A stretch of DNA of 64,000 nt from Roseivirga sp. UBA6061 (GTDB taxonomy: Bacteria; Bacteroidota; Bacteroidia; Cytophagales; Cyclobacteriaceae): assembly GCA_002427745.1 (NCBI GenBank), contig DIYF01000159.1:28468-92467 (forward strand), in the 5' to 3' direction. This document shows, one piece after another, positions 17,181 through 26,659 of the stretch (its first letter is position 1; each line of letters opens with the position of its first letter). The notes below the pieces were generated by a model. That model searched no databases. It was not told the DNA's origin and was given only the letters and a program-made list of their open reading frames with translations. The translations under genes and the position numbers were made by a program.

Positions 17181-17990
17181 TCAGTTACTGCCTATACTGC
17201 TCGGACTGTAGCCAAATGCTTTTTTGAAGGCAAAGGAAAAGTGGGAGAGGTTCTCAAACCCTACTGACAGATAGATATCAGAGGCTTTTTGTTTTTCTGC
17301 AGACAGCTTATGGTGTGCCAGATTCAGCCTTTTTTCTGTAAGCCACTTGCCGGGGGTACTCCCGAATGCCTTTTTAAAATCTGTTTTGAAGGTGGTCAGG
17401 CTTCTGCCTGTTAGAAAAGCAAACCTTTCCAATGGCAGATTGTACATGAAATGCTCTTCCATGTATTGTTTAAGGTCGATTTTTCCGATCTCGCTGAACG
17501 TGCCTAAGACAGAACTCAGCCTTTTGTCGATTTCATCAATGATGGTCAGGGCTTCCTGAATTTTTATGGAGACAAGCGACTCGGGAAGTTCGTCCTGACT
17601 CTCAAAATAGGAGGACAATGATCCAAAAAAGCTTGCCAACAGAGGATGTGGTTTTACAGGCCTTTGTCTGGCCACACGCTCATTCCAGTTTTCCAGAACC
17701 GCCCGATCCCGATAGAATTTGCGTAGCTCTTCTTCCGGAATAAGCATGGAAACCGCTTTAAAAGGTTGTCCATAAGCGGGACTTTTTACCACGCGGGTCA
17801 ATTGGTTTTTCGGAACCAAAAGAGTGTCTCCGGCCACACAGGTCAAAGTGTCCTTTCCATAGCGTATGGTCAGTTCACCTGAATAGATAAACACGATGAT
17901 GTGCTGGGGCGAAATGTGCTCCCAGGTATAGTGTTTCTCAACGGTTCCGGATAAAAATACCCTGGCCTGATTGGCTGCCTTCGGTTTCAT
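17181..17990 (-). CDS. AraC family transcriptional regulator
   Basis: 269 residues. The N-terminal cupin-like sensor domain is about 20-150 ('HIIVFIYSGELTIRYGKDTL'). The C-terminal double helix-turn-helix is about 165-265 ('LPLERFAFLTGRSLTTFKTD' and 'ASDIYLSVGFENLSHFSFA' ending 'FGYSPSSI'). It starts only 3 bases after the stop of the upstream SDR gene, so the two form an operon. The regulator probably controls the SDR, a common arrangement for aldehyde or xenobiotic-responsive units. Confidence 0.92.
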   Translation of the reverse strand: MKPKAANQARVFLSGTVEKHYTWEHISPQHIIVFIYSGELTIRYGKDTLTCVAGDTLLVPKNQLTRVVKSPAYGQPFKAVSMLIPEEELRKFYRDRAVLENWNERVARQRPVKPHPLLASFFGSLSSYFESQDELPESLVSIKIQEALTIIDEIDKRLSSVLGTFSEIGKIDLKQYMEEHFMYNLPLERFAFLTGRSLTTFKTDFKKAFGSTPGKWLTEKRLNLAHHKLSAEKQKASDIYLSVGFENLSHFSFAFKKAFGYSPSSIGSN

Positions 17991-17993
17991 ATT

Positions 17994-18947
17994 TTATTCA
18001 AATTGGAAATTTTGCCCCGTTTGTTCTTCTGAAATCGTCCAAAGTTTTGATGCAATCTCCCGGTCCTGTACGAAAGACTCCAGTTTACATTCACCGACAG
18101 GACCTGTCCAGTTCATTCTTCCTGTCGGGCCATAATACGCCTTCTGGTGCAGATTTTCTTCTGTGGCACACATTACCTCAGGGTAGGCACCTTTTTCAGC
18201 TGACTGAACCAATGGTGTCATCGACATCAATTTAAAAACAATCCTGTCTCTTAAGCCACCGCTGTTTTTAATCAGAGATGTAGCGGAAGCACCCGGGTGA
18301 CAGACATACACTTCTACCTGCTTGCCAAGGGCTTTGATCCTGTCCTGTAATTCATAAGCAAACATTATCTGAGCCAGTTTACTATGGCAATAGGTGTTCA
18401 TAGGGTGGTAGTTTTTATCCCAGTTCATGTCATCAAACTGGATTGTTTTTATACCCATCTTATACCCTTCACTACCGACTACCACAATGCGTCCGTTCGA
18501 CTCTTCTACCCGCTGAAAGAGCAAACCGCACAGGAGAAAATGACCGTAATGATTTACGCCCAGCTGGCTTTCAAAGCCGTCTGTTGTAAACCTCTGCTTT
18601 GGTACCTGTGCTATGGCCGCATTACAAATCAGGGCATCGATTTTAGGAATGCGTTTAATTACTTCTTTTGCAGCCTGGCGTACAGAAGAAAGGTCTGCCA
18701 GGTCCATTTGAATAAATGAAATTTTGGCATCTGCCCCAAACTGTTGTTCAAGGTCTTCAATGGCCTGCTCAGACTTGGTTTTATTCCGGTTGAGCATTAC
18801 TACCTCAGCGCCTTTGCCCAGCAGTATCCTGGCGGCCTCGAAGCCCGCTCCGGTATTTGCTCCGGTAATGAGGTAAGTCTTAGTGCTTAAATCCCCCAAT
18901 CTTTCAGGAGTCCATCCACGTTTGCCAAATTGGTTTTTGTCTGCCAT
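17994..18947 (-). CDS. Short-chain dehydrogenase/reductase (SDR family)
   Basis: 317-residue NAD(P)-dependent oxidoreductase of the retinol-dehydrogenase/WWOX-like branch. The nucleotide-binding motif TGANTGAGFE is at about 29-38, CNAA at about 109-112 and the catalytic YxxxK as YCHSK at about 187-191. Charged residues (R-N-K) after the second strand suggest NADP preference. It is longer than the classical 250 residues, which fits this branch. It lies first in a minus-strand operon with the AraC regulator. Substrate unknown. Confidence 0.9.
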   Translation of the reverse strand: MADKNQFGKRGWTPERLGDLSTKTYLITGANTGAGFEAARILLGKGAEVVMLNRNKTKSEQAIEDLEQQFGADAKISFIQMDLADLSSVRQAAKEVIKRIPKIDALICNAAIAQVPKQRFTTDGFESQLGVNHYGHFLLCGLLFQRVEESNGRIVVVGSEGYKMGIKTIQFDDMNWDKNYHPMNTYCHSKLAQIMFAYELQDRIKALGKQVEVYVCHPGASATSLIKNSGGLRDRIVFKLMSMTPLVQSAEKGAYPEVMCATEENLHQKAYYGPTGRMNWTGPVGECKLESFVQDREIASKLWTISEEQTGQNFQFE

Positions 18948-19143
18948 AATTTCTCTCTTTTGAAGCCGCTTTGAAGCGGTTGCTAATGCAAAAGTCTTGA
19001 GAAATTAAAAACCACACTTTGCTAAAAAGTCGTTTTTACTTTGTTCAAAAGTCGGGTGATTGAATTTTATGGCCAGGCTGCTTCTGTGGTAAGTTACAGC
19101 CATGAGTTTGTCCTTGTTTTTCAAGAAAGGGGTAGAGGGAGAT

Positions 19144-19614
19144 TTAGTTGCCGAGCAGTTCCAGTTTTTCGGACTTTTTTAAACGATCATCCTTGATTCC
19201 GGGAATTTCTCCAATAAGATTTTTCAGCACTATGGCTGAATCGGACATTTCACGAATAATGTAATGTGCATAATTTGGCTTGCCGTTCCCTTCAATCTTC
19301 TTGCCATCCGGACCATAGAATGCCAATCCGGGTTGGATGGCCATCTCAATGGAAAGCGTGTCATTTTGAACTTTCCATTCTTTCATCATCATCGACAGGT
19401 AAGGGGCCAGTCCCGTTTTGCCGTTGACCTTAATCACGGGCCCGAAGATACCCGTGCGGTCTTCATGAAACTCCATATACCAGCCTTGTACCTGGCCATT
19501 GTTCGCATTTTTCTTCCAGTTTCCAACAAGCGCTTTTTCATTTTCATGAAGCAGCGAGGTCTTCTCAGAACAGCCTGTAAGCAGGAGCAGGCAAATTAAG
19601 GATAACTGTTTCAT
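19144..19614 (-). CDS. Small lipoprotein, possible lipocalin-like fold
   Basis: 156 residues with a lipoprotein signal (MKQLSLICLLLLTGC, Cys 15). The mature part begins 'LVGNWKKNANNGQVQGWYME' and continues as alternating strands ('GIFGPVIKVNGKTGL', 'WKVQNDTLSIEM'). That is the way short lipocalin-like 'DUF' lipoproteins of Bacteroidota start (a G-x-W motif). Ligand unknown. The start is 12 bases from the stop of the gene at 19627, so they may be co-transcribed. Confidence 0.55.
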   Translation of the reverse strand: MKQLSLICLLLLTGCSEKTSLLHENEKALVGNWKKNANNGQVQGWYMEFHEDRTGIFGPVIKVNGKTGLAPYLSMMMKEWKVQNDTLSIEMAIQPGLAFYGPDGKKIEGNGKPNYAHYIIREMSDSAIVLKNLIGEIPGIKDDRLKKSEKLELLGN

Positions 19615-19626
19615 TAATTCCGTTTT

Positions 19627-20076
19627 CTATGTGGCGCTTGTTAAAGCTGTGACTTTACCGCTTCCAAACCCGTCATGACCATATAATTTCACTGGCAGGT
19701 TCAGGTCCCAGCCTCCGGCTTTCCACCAACATTCGGCAAACCATTGTTGGGCCAGATCCACAAACAGGTCCGGAATGCTCTCTTCATCTGCATAACTGTC
19801 AACATCAATCAAGGGTAAATCTTTCACGTCATCCACAAAGGCGATATGCCGGCTCAACTCTGCCTCGAGGTATAACCCAATTGACAAATGTCCATCTCCA
19901 TATTCATCCGGAAAAATTTCTACCGACCCACTTACTACCTCCTTCTCCAAAGGGGTTTTCAGAAACTCCCTTATTTCATCAATGAGTTGGTTGGCATACC
20001 TGTCTAATTCCTTTATATAAACCCTCTCAATCGCATCAACAGGCATGCCGTTGGGTAGTTGTTTTTGTTTCGTCAT
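19627..20076 (-). CDS. Hypothetical acidic protein
   Basis: 149 residues, soluble and acidic. The C-terminal part 'QWFAECWWKAGGWDLNLPVKLYGHDGFGSG' (two pieces: QWFAECWWKAGGWDLNLP and VKLYGHDGFGSG) resembles immunity-like or DUF-type proteins that recognise polypeptide partners. I do not recognise a named family. It precedes the small lipoprotein at 19144 by 12 bases on the same strand. Confidence 0.5.
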   Translation of the reverse strand: MTKQKQLPNGMPVDAIERVYIKELDRYANQLIDEIREFLKTPLEKEVVSGSVEIFPDEYGDGHLSIGLYLEAELSRHIAFVDDVKDLPLIDVDSYADEESIPDLFVDLAQQWFAECWWKAGGWDLNLPVKLYGHDGFGSGKVTALTSAT

Positions 20077-20233
20077 AGTCTTATAGGGTCAAATATTCAG
20101 CACTATATGCTGGTGCTTAAATTTACCTGTTAAGCTTCAAAGAACGGCTTTAAACGACAATGATATTGTTTCCAGGCTGGCCATCTGGTAGATACCCTTG
20201 TATAGAGATAATGAAACACGATGAAATTATTTC

Positions 20234-20875
20234 TTAGTGCTTATCAGAGGAAGGAACATCCGGTTTTTTGCTGATCACAATCACTCCGAAAATGCCTTCA
20301 TAACCAAACTTCCTGTAGGCAGATAGCCCCTCAAATACCTGGATGTCATATTGATCCAAATCATCTTTAATTGAATCCAGCTTTTTTGTCAGTTTTTTGT
20401 TTTCCTTAGGTGTCTTTTCCAATAGTCCGTAGGAGTTATTAAAACCTGAATCTTGCAGATATACCTCGTTATCCACGATATAAGTTAGTTTGATGCCTTT
20501 TTTAAGGTTTTTGTTGAGGACATAGATAAGCTCGTTATTTTCATCAATCAAGGTCTGTTTATCTACTGTTAACCTGACAGGGCGCGTAAACTGCGTCAGT
20601 CGATTTCCAACAAGAGAAAGACTATCACCGTGGGACCAATCTGTTTTATATATGATCAGGGTCGTATCAGTTTTTTTATAGCTAAAGGTCATATAGAACT
20701 GTTGAGACATATGCCTTGGAGGTGTACTGATTTCGAGTAATGAATCGTTTTGAAATTCCAACAAATGACTTCCATGTAAGCTATCAGAGGGAATTCCCCT
20801 GTAGAGGCTGGACAGTTCCTGTCCGTAACAATTGCCACTCAGGGTTAAAAGAATTATAAGACCAAGTGCTTTCAT
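20234..20875 (-). CDS. Secreted protein with a short plug-like C-terminus
   Basis: 213 residues with a signal peptide (1-18, ending NCYGQ). The middle is beta-rich. The tail 'VFEGLSAYRKFGYEGIFGVI' followed by VISKK reads like the end of a TonB plug domain ('G..G.ivI.TKK'), as in the MG-domain protein at 12798. In Bacteroidota such plug fragments without a barrel occur in BlaR1-like and MG-type proteins. No membrane barrel is present. Monocistronic; function unknown. Confidence 0.5.
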   Translation of the reverse strand: MKALGLIILLTLSGNCYGQELSSLYRGIPSDSLHGSHLLEFQNDSLLEISTPPRHMSQQFYMTFSYKKTDTTLIIYKTDWSHGDSLSLVGNRLTQFTRPVRLTVDKQTLIDENNELIYVLNKNLKKGIKLTYIVDNEVYLQDSGFNNSYGLLEKTPKENKKLTKKLDSIKDDLDQYDIQVFEGLSAYRKFGYEGIFGVIVISKKPDVPSSDKH

Positions 20876-21011
20876 ATTGTCTCAATACATTTTGCCACTT
20901 CAAGGAAGGAATGGCATGCCCACGGAATCTGATTTGTTCCCGCAGGTCTTGACTGAAGTACTTGCGGGTTAGTAAAACAACGGTCAGACCCCAATGCCCT
21001 TAAATTGGACT

Positions 21012-21641
21012 TTAATCATTAACCCGCTTTACCATTGATAGCATAATACCACTCAGGATAAGTAGTATGCCTACAATTCTGTTCTGGAGATGTACCTTCC
21101 TGGCGTTTTCCAGGTAGGCTTTCAGCCTGGTCGCAAAATAGGCATAGGTAAGTAGTGAGATACCATCCAGCACCAGAAAGGTAATGCCGAGAATTGTTAC
21201 CTGGGGAAGAAAGGGAGCATTTTCATTGATGAACAGGGGAAACAGGGCTGCAAAGAATACAATAGCTTTAGGGTTGGCAGCCGACATCAGAAAACCTTCT
21301 GTAAACAGATTCAGAAAGCTTCGGCTTTTTACTGTTTCATTTTTGAATTTGATATCCGGAGGGCTGATGATCTTTCTCAATCCCATATAAATGAGGTAGA
21401 GAACACCCAGCCACTTGATAACCTGAAACAACTCACCGGAGCTGATTACAATGGTGGCCAATCCGGCAGATGCGAGTATAATCTGAATCAGGTTGGCTGA
21501 TAAATCCCCCAGAATGGTTCCGGTTGTCTTACGGACTCCGTATTTCATACTGTTAGCTGTGGCCAGCAATACACTGGGGCCTGGTGTCCAGACCAGTATT
21601 AATACAGTACCTACAAAAGAAATCCAAAGTGCCGGATACAT
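21012..21641 (-). CDS. LysE family amino-acid or small-molecule exporter
   Basis: 209 residues, six hydrophobic segments. The N-terminal 'TPGPSVLLATANSMKYGVRK' and 'GTILGDLSANLIQIILASAG' are the RhtB/LysE signature (PGP...G...G...G). The following 'KWLGVLYLIYMGLRKI' and 'LMSAANPKAIVFFAALFP' are also family hallmarks. It would export amino acids or homoserine-lactone-like solutes across the inner membrane by proton antiport. It stands alone with no regulator adjacent. Confidence 0.92.
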   Translation of the reverse strand: MYPALWISFVGTVLILVWTPGPSVLLATANSMKYGVRKTTGTILGDLSANLIQIILASAGLATIVISSGELFQVIKWLGVLYLIYMGLRKIISPPDIKFKNETVKSRSFLNLFTEGFLMSAANPKAIVFFAALFPLFINENAPFLPQVTILGITFLVLDGISLLTYAYFATRLKAYLENARKVHLQNRIVGILLILSGIMLSMVKRVND

Positions 21642-21736
21642 GATGTGATGAATTTACGAATTCATCACTTATTATGGTTTTCGCAGATAATGCGATTTGT
21701 ATTCGTTCTAAAGCCGGAAGAGAAGACATTTGATGC

Positions 21737-23422
21737 TCATCTTTTGATGAATTTGATACGCTCATTGCCTATGTGAATTATATAAATCCCGTTAAGCAAG
21801 TCTGAAATATCTATACTCATCGATTGCCCTTTTATTTCTTTATACCTGATGATTTTTCCGGAAATGTCTGAGATATAGATGGCACTTACCGCATTGGGCA
21901 CATTATTAACTTGTAAAGACTCTGTGGCAGGATTAGGGAAGATAGAAACCCGGCCGTACACCAAATCATCAATGGAAACCACGACTTCTTTATGAAACTC
22001 GTAGGCTCCCAGGTCAATGACGTTATTATTAATTCTGGTGTTCCCTGCCAGATCTGATGCATCAGTTTCTGAAAAAAAGGTGTTATCTCCCTGATCAATA
22101 GCAGGAGAGTTTTCAGAAAGCTTAAAATCACTTTCTCCGTCAAATAAAGGGTCTGTATCGAAAAGCAGACTTTCCATATGCAGATTTAAAATACCTCCGT
22201 TCAGGTCCAACTCATTTCGATTCTTTTCTTCCAATAGCGTGTGAGATACTTCCAGAAGAAAATCACCCTGAGAACCCGGGGCATATTTGTTAAACCAAGA
22301 TCTGCCATTCCCTTCATTTTTCCAGAAAACAGAGTTTACTATTTCAATAAAGAGAGGGCTGTTAAAAGCATCATTGTATAAAGCTCCTCCGTTACCCATT
22401 GCCTGGTTTTGAGAAAGTGTACAGTTGATGACTTGCAAAAGATTTGAAGCACCAGACTCGAAAGCTCCGAATGATATACCACCTCCATGCTCCTCAGCAG
22501 AGTTATGGACAATGAGAGAGTTTTGAATCGTGGTTGTGCTGTTATTGTTCAGTGATTGGGCAGCGTACACTCCAGCTCCCGTAACGGATCTGTTGTATTC
22601 AACAATGCATTTATCCAGGTTGATATTATGTCCTCCAAAAAAGCTTACAAGACCCAGTGCACCCCCCTTATCAGATGAAGCGTTTTGGACGAAATGAGAT
22701 TGGTGAATTTTGATGTCAGATTCACCTCCGAGTTCTGAGAGGTTGTATATAGCACCGCCAATAAGTTCTGCGTAATTCTGCCTGAAGACGATATGGCTAA
22801 TCTCTACCTTATTGTCTACCCGAGAGTGAGCTCTGCTGTACCAACCGGCCCCGTTGGAATTGTCGCTTTCCCAGGAGTTTCCTCCGTCAGCATAGCCACC
22901 GGTAATGGTGATGCCATCAACTTTAGTCGGCATATCCATATTGATAGATGTTACTACATGATAGGCGTTTTCTGCATAGTTCCTGTATTCATAATCGTTG
23001 GCCGAATTTATAAATTCATCATCGCCATTAAGGTCACCGGTCAGGATGGTCTCGTTAATCAGTAAGTCTCTGTTTTGAAGAGTGCCTGCCGAAGTGGGGT
23101 CTGTTTCGCTACCTTCAAATCCACCGAATAAGGTGAGACCTGGCTTTAGTACAAAAGTTGTCTGCCTCGGTTCTCCGGTTACCTCCCGGTCTTCCACTAC
23201 ATCCCACTGTTTTTCCGGAACATAGATCCCCTTAGCAATCAGAATAGTGTCACCAGCCGAGGCAATGTCGATAGCATGTTGTAAACTGCCAAGAGCACTC
23301 TGCCATGAACTCCCGTTCCCCGAAGCTCCTTCCTTAACATATATGATACTTTGAGCGTTGATATGCGCACCGGTCGTGGAAAACAGATGAAGTATCACAA
23401 ATACCAATAAATGCATTTTCAT
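21737..23422 (-). CDS. Type IX-secreted right-handed beta-helix protein
   Basis: 561 residues from ATG 23422 (signal 'MKMHLLVFVILHLFSTTGAH', cut near INAQ). The opening 'IYVKEGASGNGSSWQSALGS' then 'LQHAIDIASAGDTILIAKGI' is the pectate-lyase-like/choice-of-anchor-Q start. Many 'NS' and 'GGG' turns follow (GGAIYN, GGALGL, GGGISF, GGALYN), marking parallel beta-helix rungs. The last 75 residues are a type A sorting domain ('VSIFPNPATESLQVNN', 'LNGIYIIHIG', 'KFIKR'). It should be exported through the T9SS and anchored on the surface. No catalytic residues are evident; adhesion or glycan binding are options. Confidence 0.85.
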   Translation of the reverse strand: MKMHLLVFVILHLFSTTGAHINAQSIIYVKEGASGNGSSWQSALGSLQHAIDIASAGDTILIAKGIYVPEKQWDVVEDREVTGEPRQTTFVLKPGLTLFGGFEGSETDPTSAGTLQNRDLLINETILTGDLNGDDEFINSANDYEYRNYAENAYHVVTSINMDMPTKVDGITITGGYADGGNSWESDNSNGAGWYSRAHSRVDNKVEISHIVFRQNYAELIGGAIYNLSELGGESDIKIHQSHFVQNASSDKGGALGLVSFFGGHNINLDKCIVEYNRSVTGAGVYAAQSLNNNSTTTIQNSLIVHNSAEEHGGGISFGAFESGASNLLQVINCTLSQNQAMGNGGALYNDAFNSPLFIEIVNSVFWKNEGNGRSWFNKYAPGSQGDFLLEVSHTLLEEKNRNELDLNGGILNLHMESLLFDTDPLFDGESDFKLSENSPAIDQGDNTFFSETDASDLAGNTRINNNVIDLGAYEFHKEVVVSIDDLVYGRVSIFPNPATESLQVNNVPNAVSAIYISDISGKIIRYKEIKGQSMSIDISDLLNGIYIIHIGNERIKFIKR

Positions 23423-23906
23423 GGTATGGCACTTTTGCAAAAATCAGAAGAGAAATGTTCTTGACGGAATAAAACCCGTTTCCATAAGAAAGTTGTGGAA
23501 AGTTCTGCAATAACGAAGCATCTCAATATGCTTAGATGAGTGAATAGCCCCGTTTATTCTGCCTGTGGTTAAAAAGCCTATGGCATCGGTCAGGCATCCA
23601 GTCATTTGACCGTTTGAAACCGGTAGTCACGACCAATTATTCTAATAATTAATCGAACAAAGGCCACTATGATATGGATGAAACTGAATTTCTATTGTTT
23701 TGCATAGGCTGTTTTATCCCGTTGATAGCTTATGAGATACCCGCTGATCTGCAGGTAGCCGGGAGGGGATACTGTTCTCTCAAACCCGGCATTATTCTTT
23801 TGAGACTGCTATGATTAAGGAAATGTCCCGTTAGTGATTGCTGTGGGATAGTTAATGAAATGACTTCATTGACCCGCCAAAATAGTGAGACCAGGAGCAA
23901 CCAGCC
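23423..23906. other. Intergenic region, no gene seen
   Basis: About 480 bases between the cupin gene and the beta-helix gene. I see no credible reading frame, hairpin terminator or repeat, only scattered short frames. It should contain the promoter of the beta-helix gene at its left end. Confidence 0.5.
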
Positions 23907-24758
23907 TTATTTTATCTTTAATTCTCCATTTGTCCTTATATACAGGACTGTCTCATTTTCTGAGTTGTTCTCAATGGTATGGACGGCCTTATCAGTTGAA
24001 CCAAAGTAACTGCCCGTGTCTAAGACTTTTATTTCTTCGTTTTGAGGCATAGTATAATTCAGGTTACCTTCTGTTACAACAGAATGAAACACAGTACCAT
24101 TGGTTAAGATTTTTCCTTTGTATCCGATCGGTAACCTGATAAAAAGGCTCTTAAGATTTTGACTTTCAAGGAGAAAACTTATTTCGGCCTTACTTTTTGT
24201 ATCAATCCAGTTAGTGGTTTCGTTATTGAGCCAAACAATATTAGAAGCTTCTATATTTACCGGCCTTTCCCCGCTATCAAAAGCTTCACTTATCGGTCTT
24301 ACAAGGTAAGGTCCCTGGTCTATTTCCACTAAAACAATAACTTCCTTACCTTTTGCGGAAGTGATATGAGATTCTCCCACGGGTTGTGTCCAAAAGGACC
24401 CCGGTTTCATCCACATATTTTCTGCTTTGGGATCATCATTATGTACCAGCCCTTTGATTACAACCGCTCTGTAAGTGATATTATGAATATGTGGTGGAGA
24501 AGAGAATCCATCCACAAATTTGGCCAAAAAACCAGTGGCTACTCTTTTTCTGCCTTTTCTATCTCCCCAAATGGTTCCTGCCTGAGGACTTTGGTCTCCT
24601 CTTGCCGGGTTTAATTTTTCCCATACGATTTCAGAACTCAGGACAACCGTATTGGTAGGGTTTTCAATCCTTTCTGAAAGTTTGTTTGCGTACTTATCTG
24701 AGGGTGTACATGAGAATATCAGACCAATAAAAAGCAAACAGATTGTTTCTCTTTTCAT
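23907..24758 (-). CDS. DUF4437 cupin-fold lipoprotein
   Basis: 283 residues from ATG 24758 with a lipoprotein signal ([11 protein letters not shown]). Two cupin-like halves are visible. The first has '[20 protein letters not shown]' with the metal-binding-type His pair, then '[12 protein letters not shown]'. The second half is '[20 protein letters not shown]'. DUF4437 proteins are secreted bicupins with no proven activity. It is a single gene. The fold and the His-x-His suggest a metal-bound enzyme or sensor, but this is inference. Confidence 0.75.
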   Translation of the reverse strand: MKRETICLLFIGLIFSCTPSDKYANKLSERIENPTNTVVLSSEIVWEKLNPARGDQSPQAGTIWGDRKGRKRVATGFLAKFVDGFSSPPHIHNITYRAVVIKGLVHNDDPKAENMWMKPGSFWTQPVGESHITSAKGKEVIVLVEIDQGPYLVRPISEAFDSGERPVNIEASNIVWLNNETTNWIDTKSKAEISFLLESQNLKSLFIRLPIGYKGKILTNGTVFHSVVTEGNLNYTMPQNEEIKVLDTGSYFGSTDKAVHTIENNSENETVLYIRTNGELKIK

Positions 24759-25081
24759 GTAGCTCAATTTTTCTCAAAACTAGCTACGGTAATCAGTTAT
24801 GACAATAACGGTCAAAAATGATAGTTTAAACTTTAATTGATATGAGCTTACCATTATCGCCCTGGCTATCGTATCAGCAGGGTGCACAGCACTGGTCAAA
24901 ACTGTAGTCGAGACCTGAATTGACTGTACGAAGCACCAGGCAGTGTTCCAACAGGACATTGCCCGGGCTTGAGTGATTGATGGTTATCGGATCAGGAATC
25001 ATATGGGCCGGGGCTGATAAAAGCAATATTCAATGTCAGGTCATAGCCCCCTTGTCACAAATACGAGTAGGCGGACTCCTC
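24759..25081. other. Intergenic region, no gene seen
   Basis: About 320 bases without a convincing gene. Near 25050-25080 there is a CCCCCTTGTCACAAATACG stretch that resembles the loop of the family C hairpins found in the accessory region (see 52042 and 55708), but its stem is poor. It contains the promoter region of the DUF4437 gene at its left end. Confidence 0.4.
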
Positions 25082-25708
25082 CTAAGTTTGTTTTAACCCA
25101 CAAAACCTTGTGACAGAACCGAACCCATTATGATATAGCCCTTCGGATAATTCTACCTCGCTTTCTGTGAGCTCTGATATCTGAAAGCCGGGGAAGTACC
25201 CTTCCAGGTCTTTTGTGGAATACAGAGAATCAAAATCGGGTGGGCCGCCAACCATACTGTCTTTCTCACGATATGCGAGGTGATTTTTACCAAATGCTTC
25301 GAAAATAACCTGTCCTTTTTCCTTTAGGTATTTGTTAAGAAGCTCAAAATACTGTTGTCTCAGGTCAGGTGGGAAATGAGCATAAATAAGGCCTATGGCA
25401 TCAAAGTGGTCTGGCTCAAAACCCAACTCTGGAAAGGAACCCACCCGGTAATCTATTTTAACCTGATGCTCCTTTGCAAGCATGAGCGCTTTGTTTTTAC
25501 CTTCTTCACTGATGTCAAAGGCTGAGACTTCCCAGCCCAGTCTGGCAGCATATATGGCATTTCTTCCCTCACCTTCAGCCCCCAGGAGAATTTTGCCCGG
25601 CTCCAGCCTGGCTAATTGGTTTTTAAAATAAACATTGGGTTCTGTTCCATAAGCGAACTCTTTTTTGCTGTATCGCTCGTTCCACATATTGAGCCATTGA
25701 TCTTTCAT
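25082..25708 (-). CDS. Class I SAM-dependent methyltransferase
   Basis: 208 residues. 'WNERYSKKEFAYGTEPNVY' at the N-terminus and motif I 'KILLGAEGEGRNAIYAA' followed by 'VSAFDISEEGKNKAL' match TehB/thiopurine-like methyltransferases of the 'WDERY..ee.fvYG..PN' type. 'FDAIGLIYAHFPPDLRQQY' is motif IV and after. This type acts on small molecules (tellurite, thiols or thiopurines), and the true substrate cannot be read. It begins 4 bases after the DUF2490 gene stop, so the two form one unit. Confidence 0.88.
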   Translation of the reverse strand: MKDQWLNMWNERYSKKEFAYGTEPNVYFKNQLARLEPGKILLGAEGEGRNAIYAARLGWEVSAFDISEEGKNKALMLAKEHQVKIDYRVGSFPELGFEPDHFDAIGLIYAHFPPDLRQQYFELLNKYLKEKGQVIFEAFGKNHLAYREKDSMVGGPPDFDSLYSTKDLEGYFPGFQISELTESEVELSEGLYHNGFGSVTRFCGLKQT

Positions 25709-25712
25709 GCTG

Positions 25713-26447
25713 TTATAGTTGTTTGTTGTTGAATAGTTTAGAAATGTTGGCCCTGTGAAATATGCCGATCATTAAAGTATGATCGTTTTCAATCAGTTCA
25801 GGGCGGATGATAATGCGTTGATTCAGATACCCCAGAGCGAGTGTAAAACCTTTTGACAGCCTGATATCAAAACCTCCGTAGTATCTGTTTTGCCCAATGG
25901 TTGGCGACCCGTCTCCATGGTTTATAAAAACCTGATGGAAAAAAGACATGCCGAATACCTGATCACTTTTATCATTGATTATCAGAGGAAATCTGATGCC
26001 AAACCTCACTCTTATACGCTGCAAAAAATCACCGTTGCGAAAGAACTGTTCCAGTTCAAGTATCGAACTTAAAGAGGTTCTTTGAACCTTCTCGCGGAAG
26101 GAAAAGCGCTCTAAAAGGCGATGTTCTCTTCTTTTTTCGGGTACAGGCAGCCTGCCATAGGGGAAAATAATTGCCCATTCGTAGCTCGCTCCTATGCTAA
26201 AGTTTCTGGTAAGGCTCTTATCTGCACTGAGTCCCAGTTTGCTGATCTGCCAGTCAGCTACAAAGTCATGGCGAGACCATGAATAAAGTAATTTGGCGGT
26301 CCATGTTTCCTTGATTTGATAAGTGCCGGAGTAGTACCACCAGGAGTTGAATTGATGGACAGTCTGGGCTTTTAAGGCATGAGAAACGTTCATAGCAGCA
26401 ATGACCAACATCAAATGAGTGTGCGTCAGTGATACCCGCATTTTCAT
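25713..26447 (-). CDS. DUF2490 outer-membrane beta-barrel protein
   Basis: 244 residues, start at ATG 26447 (the Met at 26465 gives a longer, poorer signal). A signal peptide ends near LKAQ. The body is built of amphipathic strands: 'FNSWWYYSGTYQIKETWTAK', 'LLERFSFREKVQRTSLSSIL', 'RVRFGIRFPLI', 'RYYGGFDIRLSKGFTLALGY'. These are the W-x-x-Y starts and F/Y-rich ends of DUF2490 barrels. It is expected in the outer membrane with unknown substrate. It lies upstream of the methyltransferase in the same operon. Confidence 0.82.
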   Translation of the reverse strand: MKMRVSLTHTHLMLVIAAMNVSHALKAQTVHQFNSWWYYSGTYQIKETWTAKLLYSWSRHDFVADWQISKLGLSADKSLTRNFSIGASYEWAIIFPYGRLPVPEKRREHRLLERFSFREKVQRTSLSSILELEQFFRNGDFLQRIRVRFGIRFPLIINDKSDQVFGMSFFHQVFINHGDGSPTIGQNRYYGGFDIRLSKGFTLALGYLNQRIIIRPELIENDHTLMIGIFHRANISKLFNNKQL

Positions 26448-26659
26448 GGTCTCATGGCTAATCATATAGCAAATGCCTTGATGGTAAACTATTAGTGTGA
26501 CGCGCTGTCCTTTCCCTTAAGAATGGAGGAGTGACCAGAGTAGGGGAGCAGAGCCCGGTTTTGACGGGACGCACAGAACAACCTATCATTTGTTTTTTCT
26601 TTACAAAGGAAGGGGGATAGTGTCCGGGGAGGTAGGACAAAACTGAAGTATAGCAGGAC

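Noticed and set aside
25050..25080. Possible family C hairpin in the methyltransferase gap
   Set aside because: The loop is similar (TTGTCACAAATACG) but the stem does not pair well.
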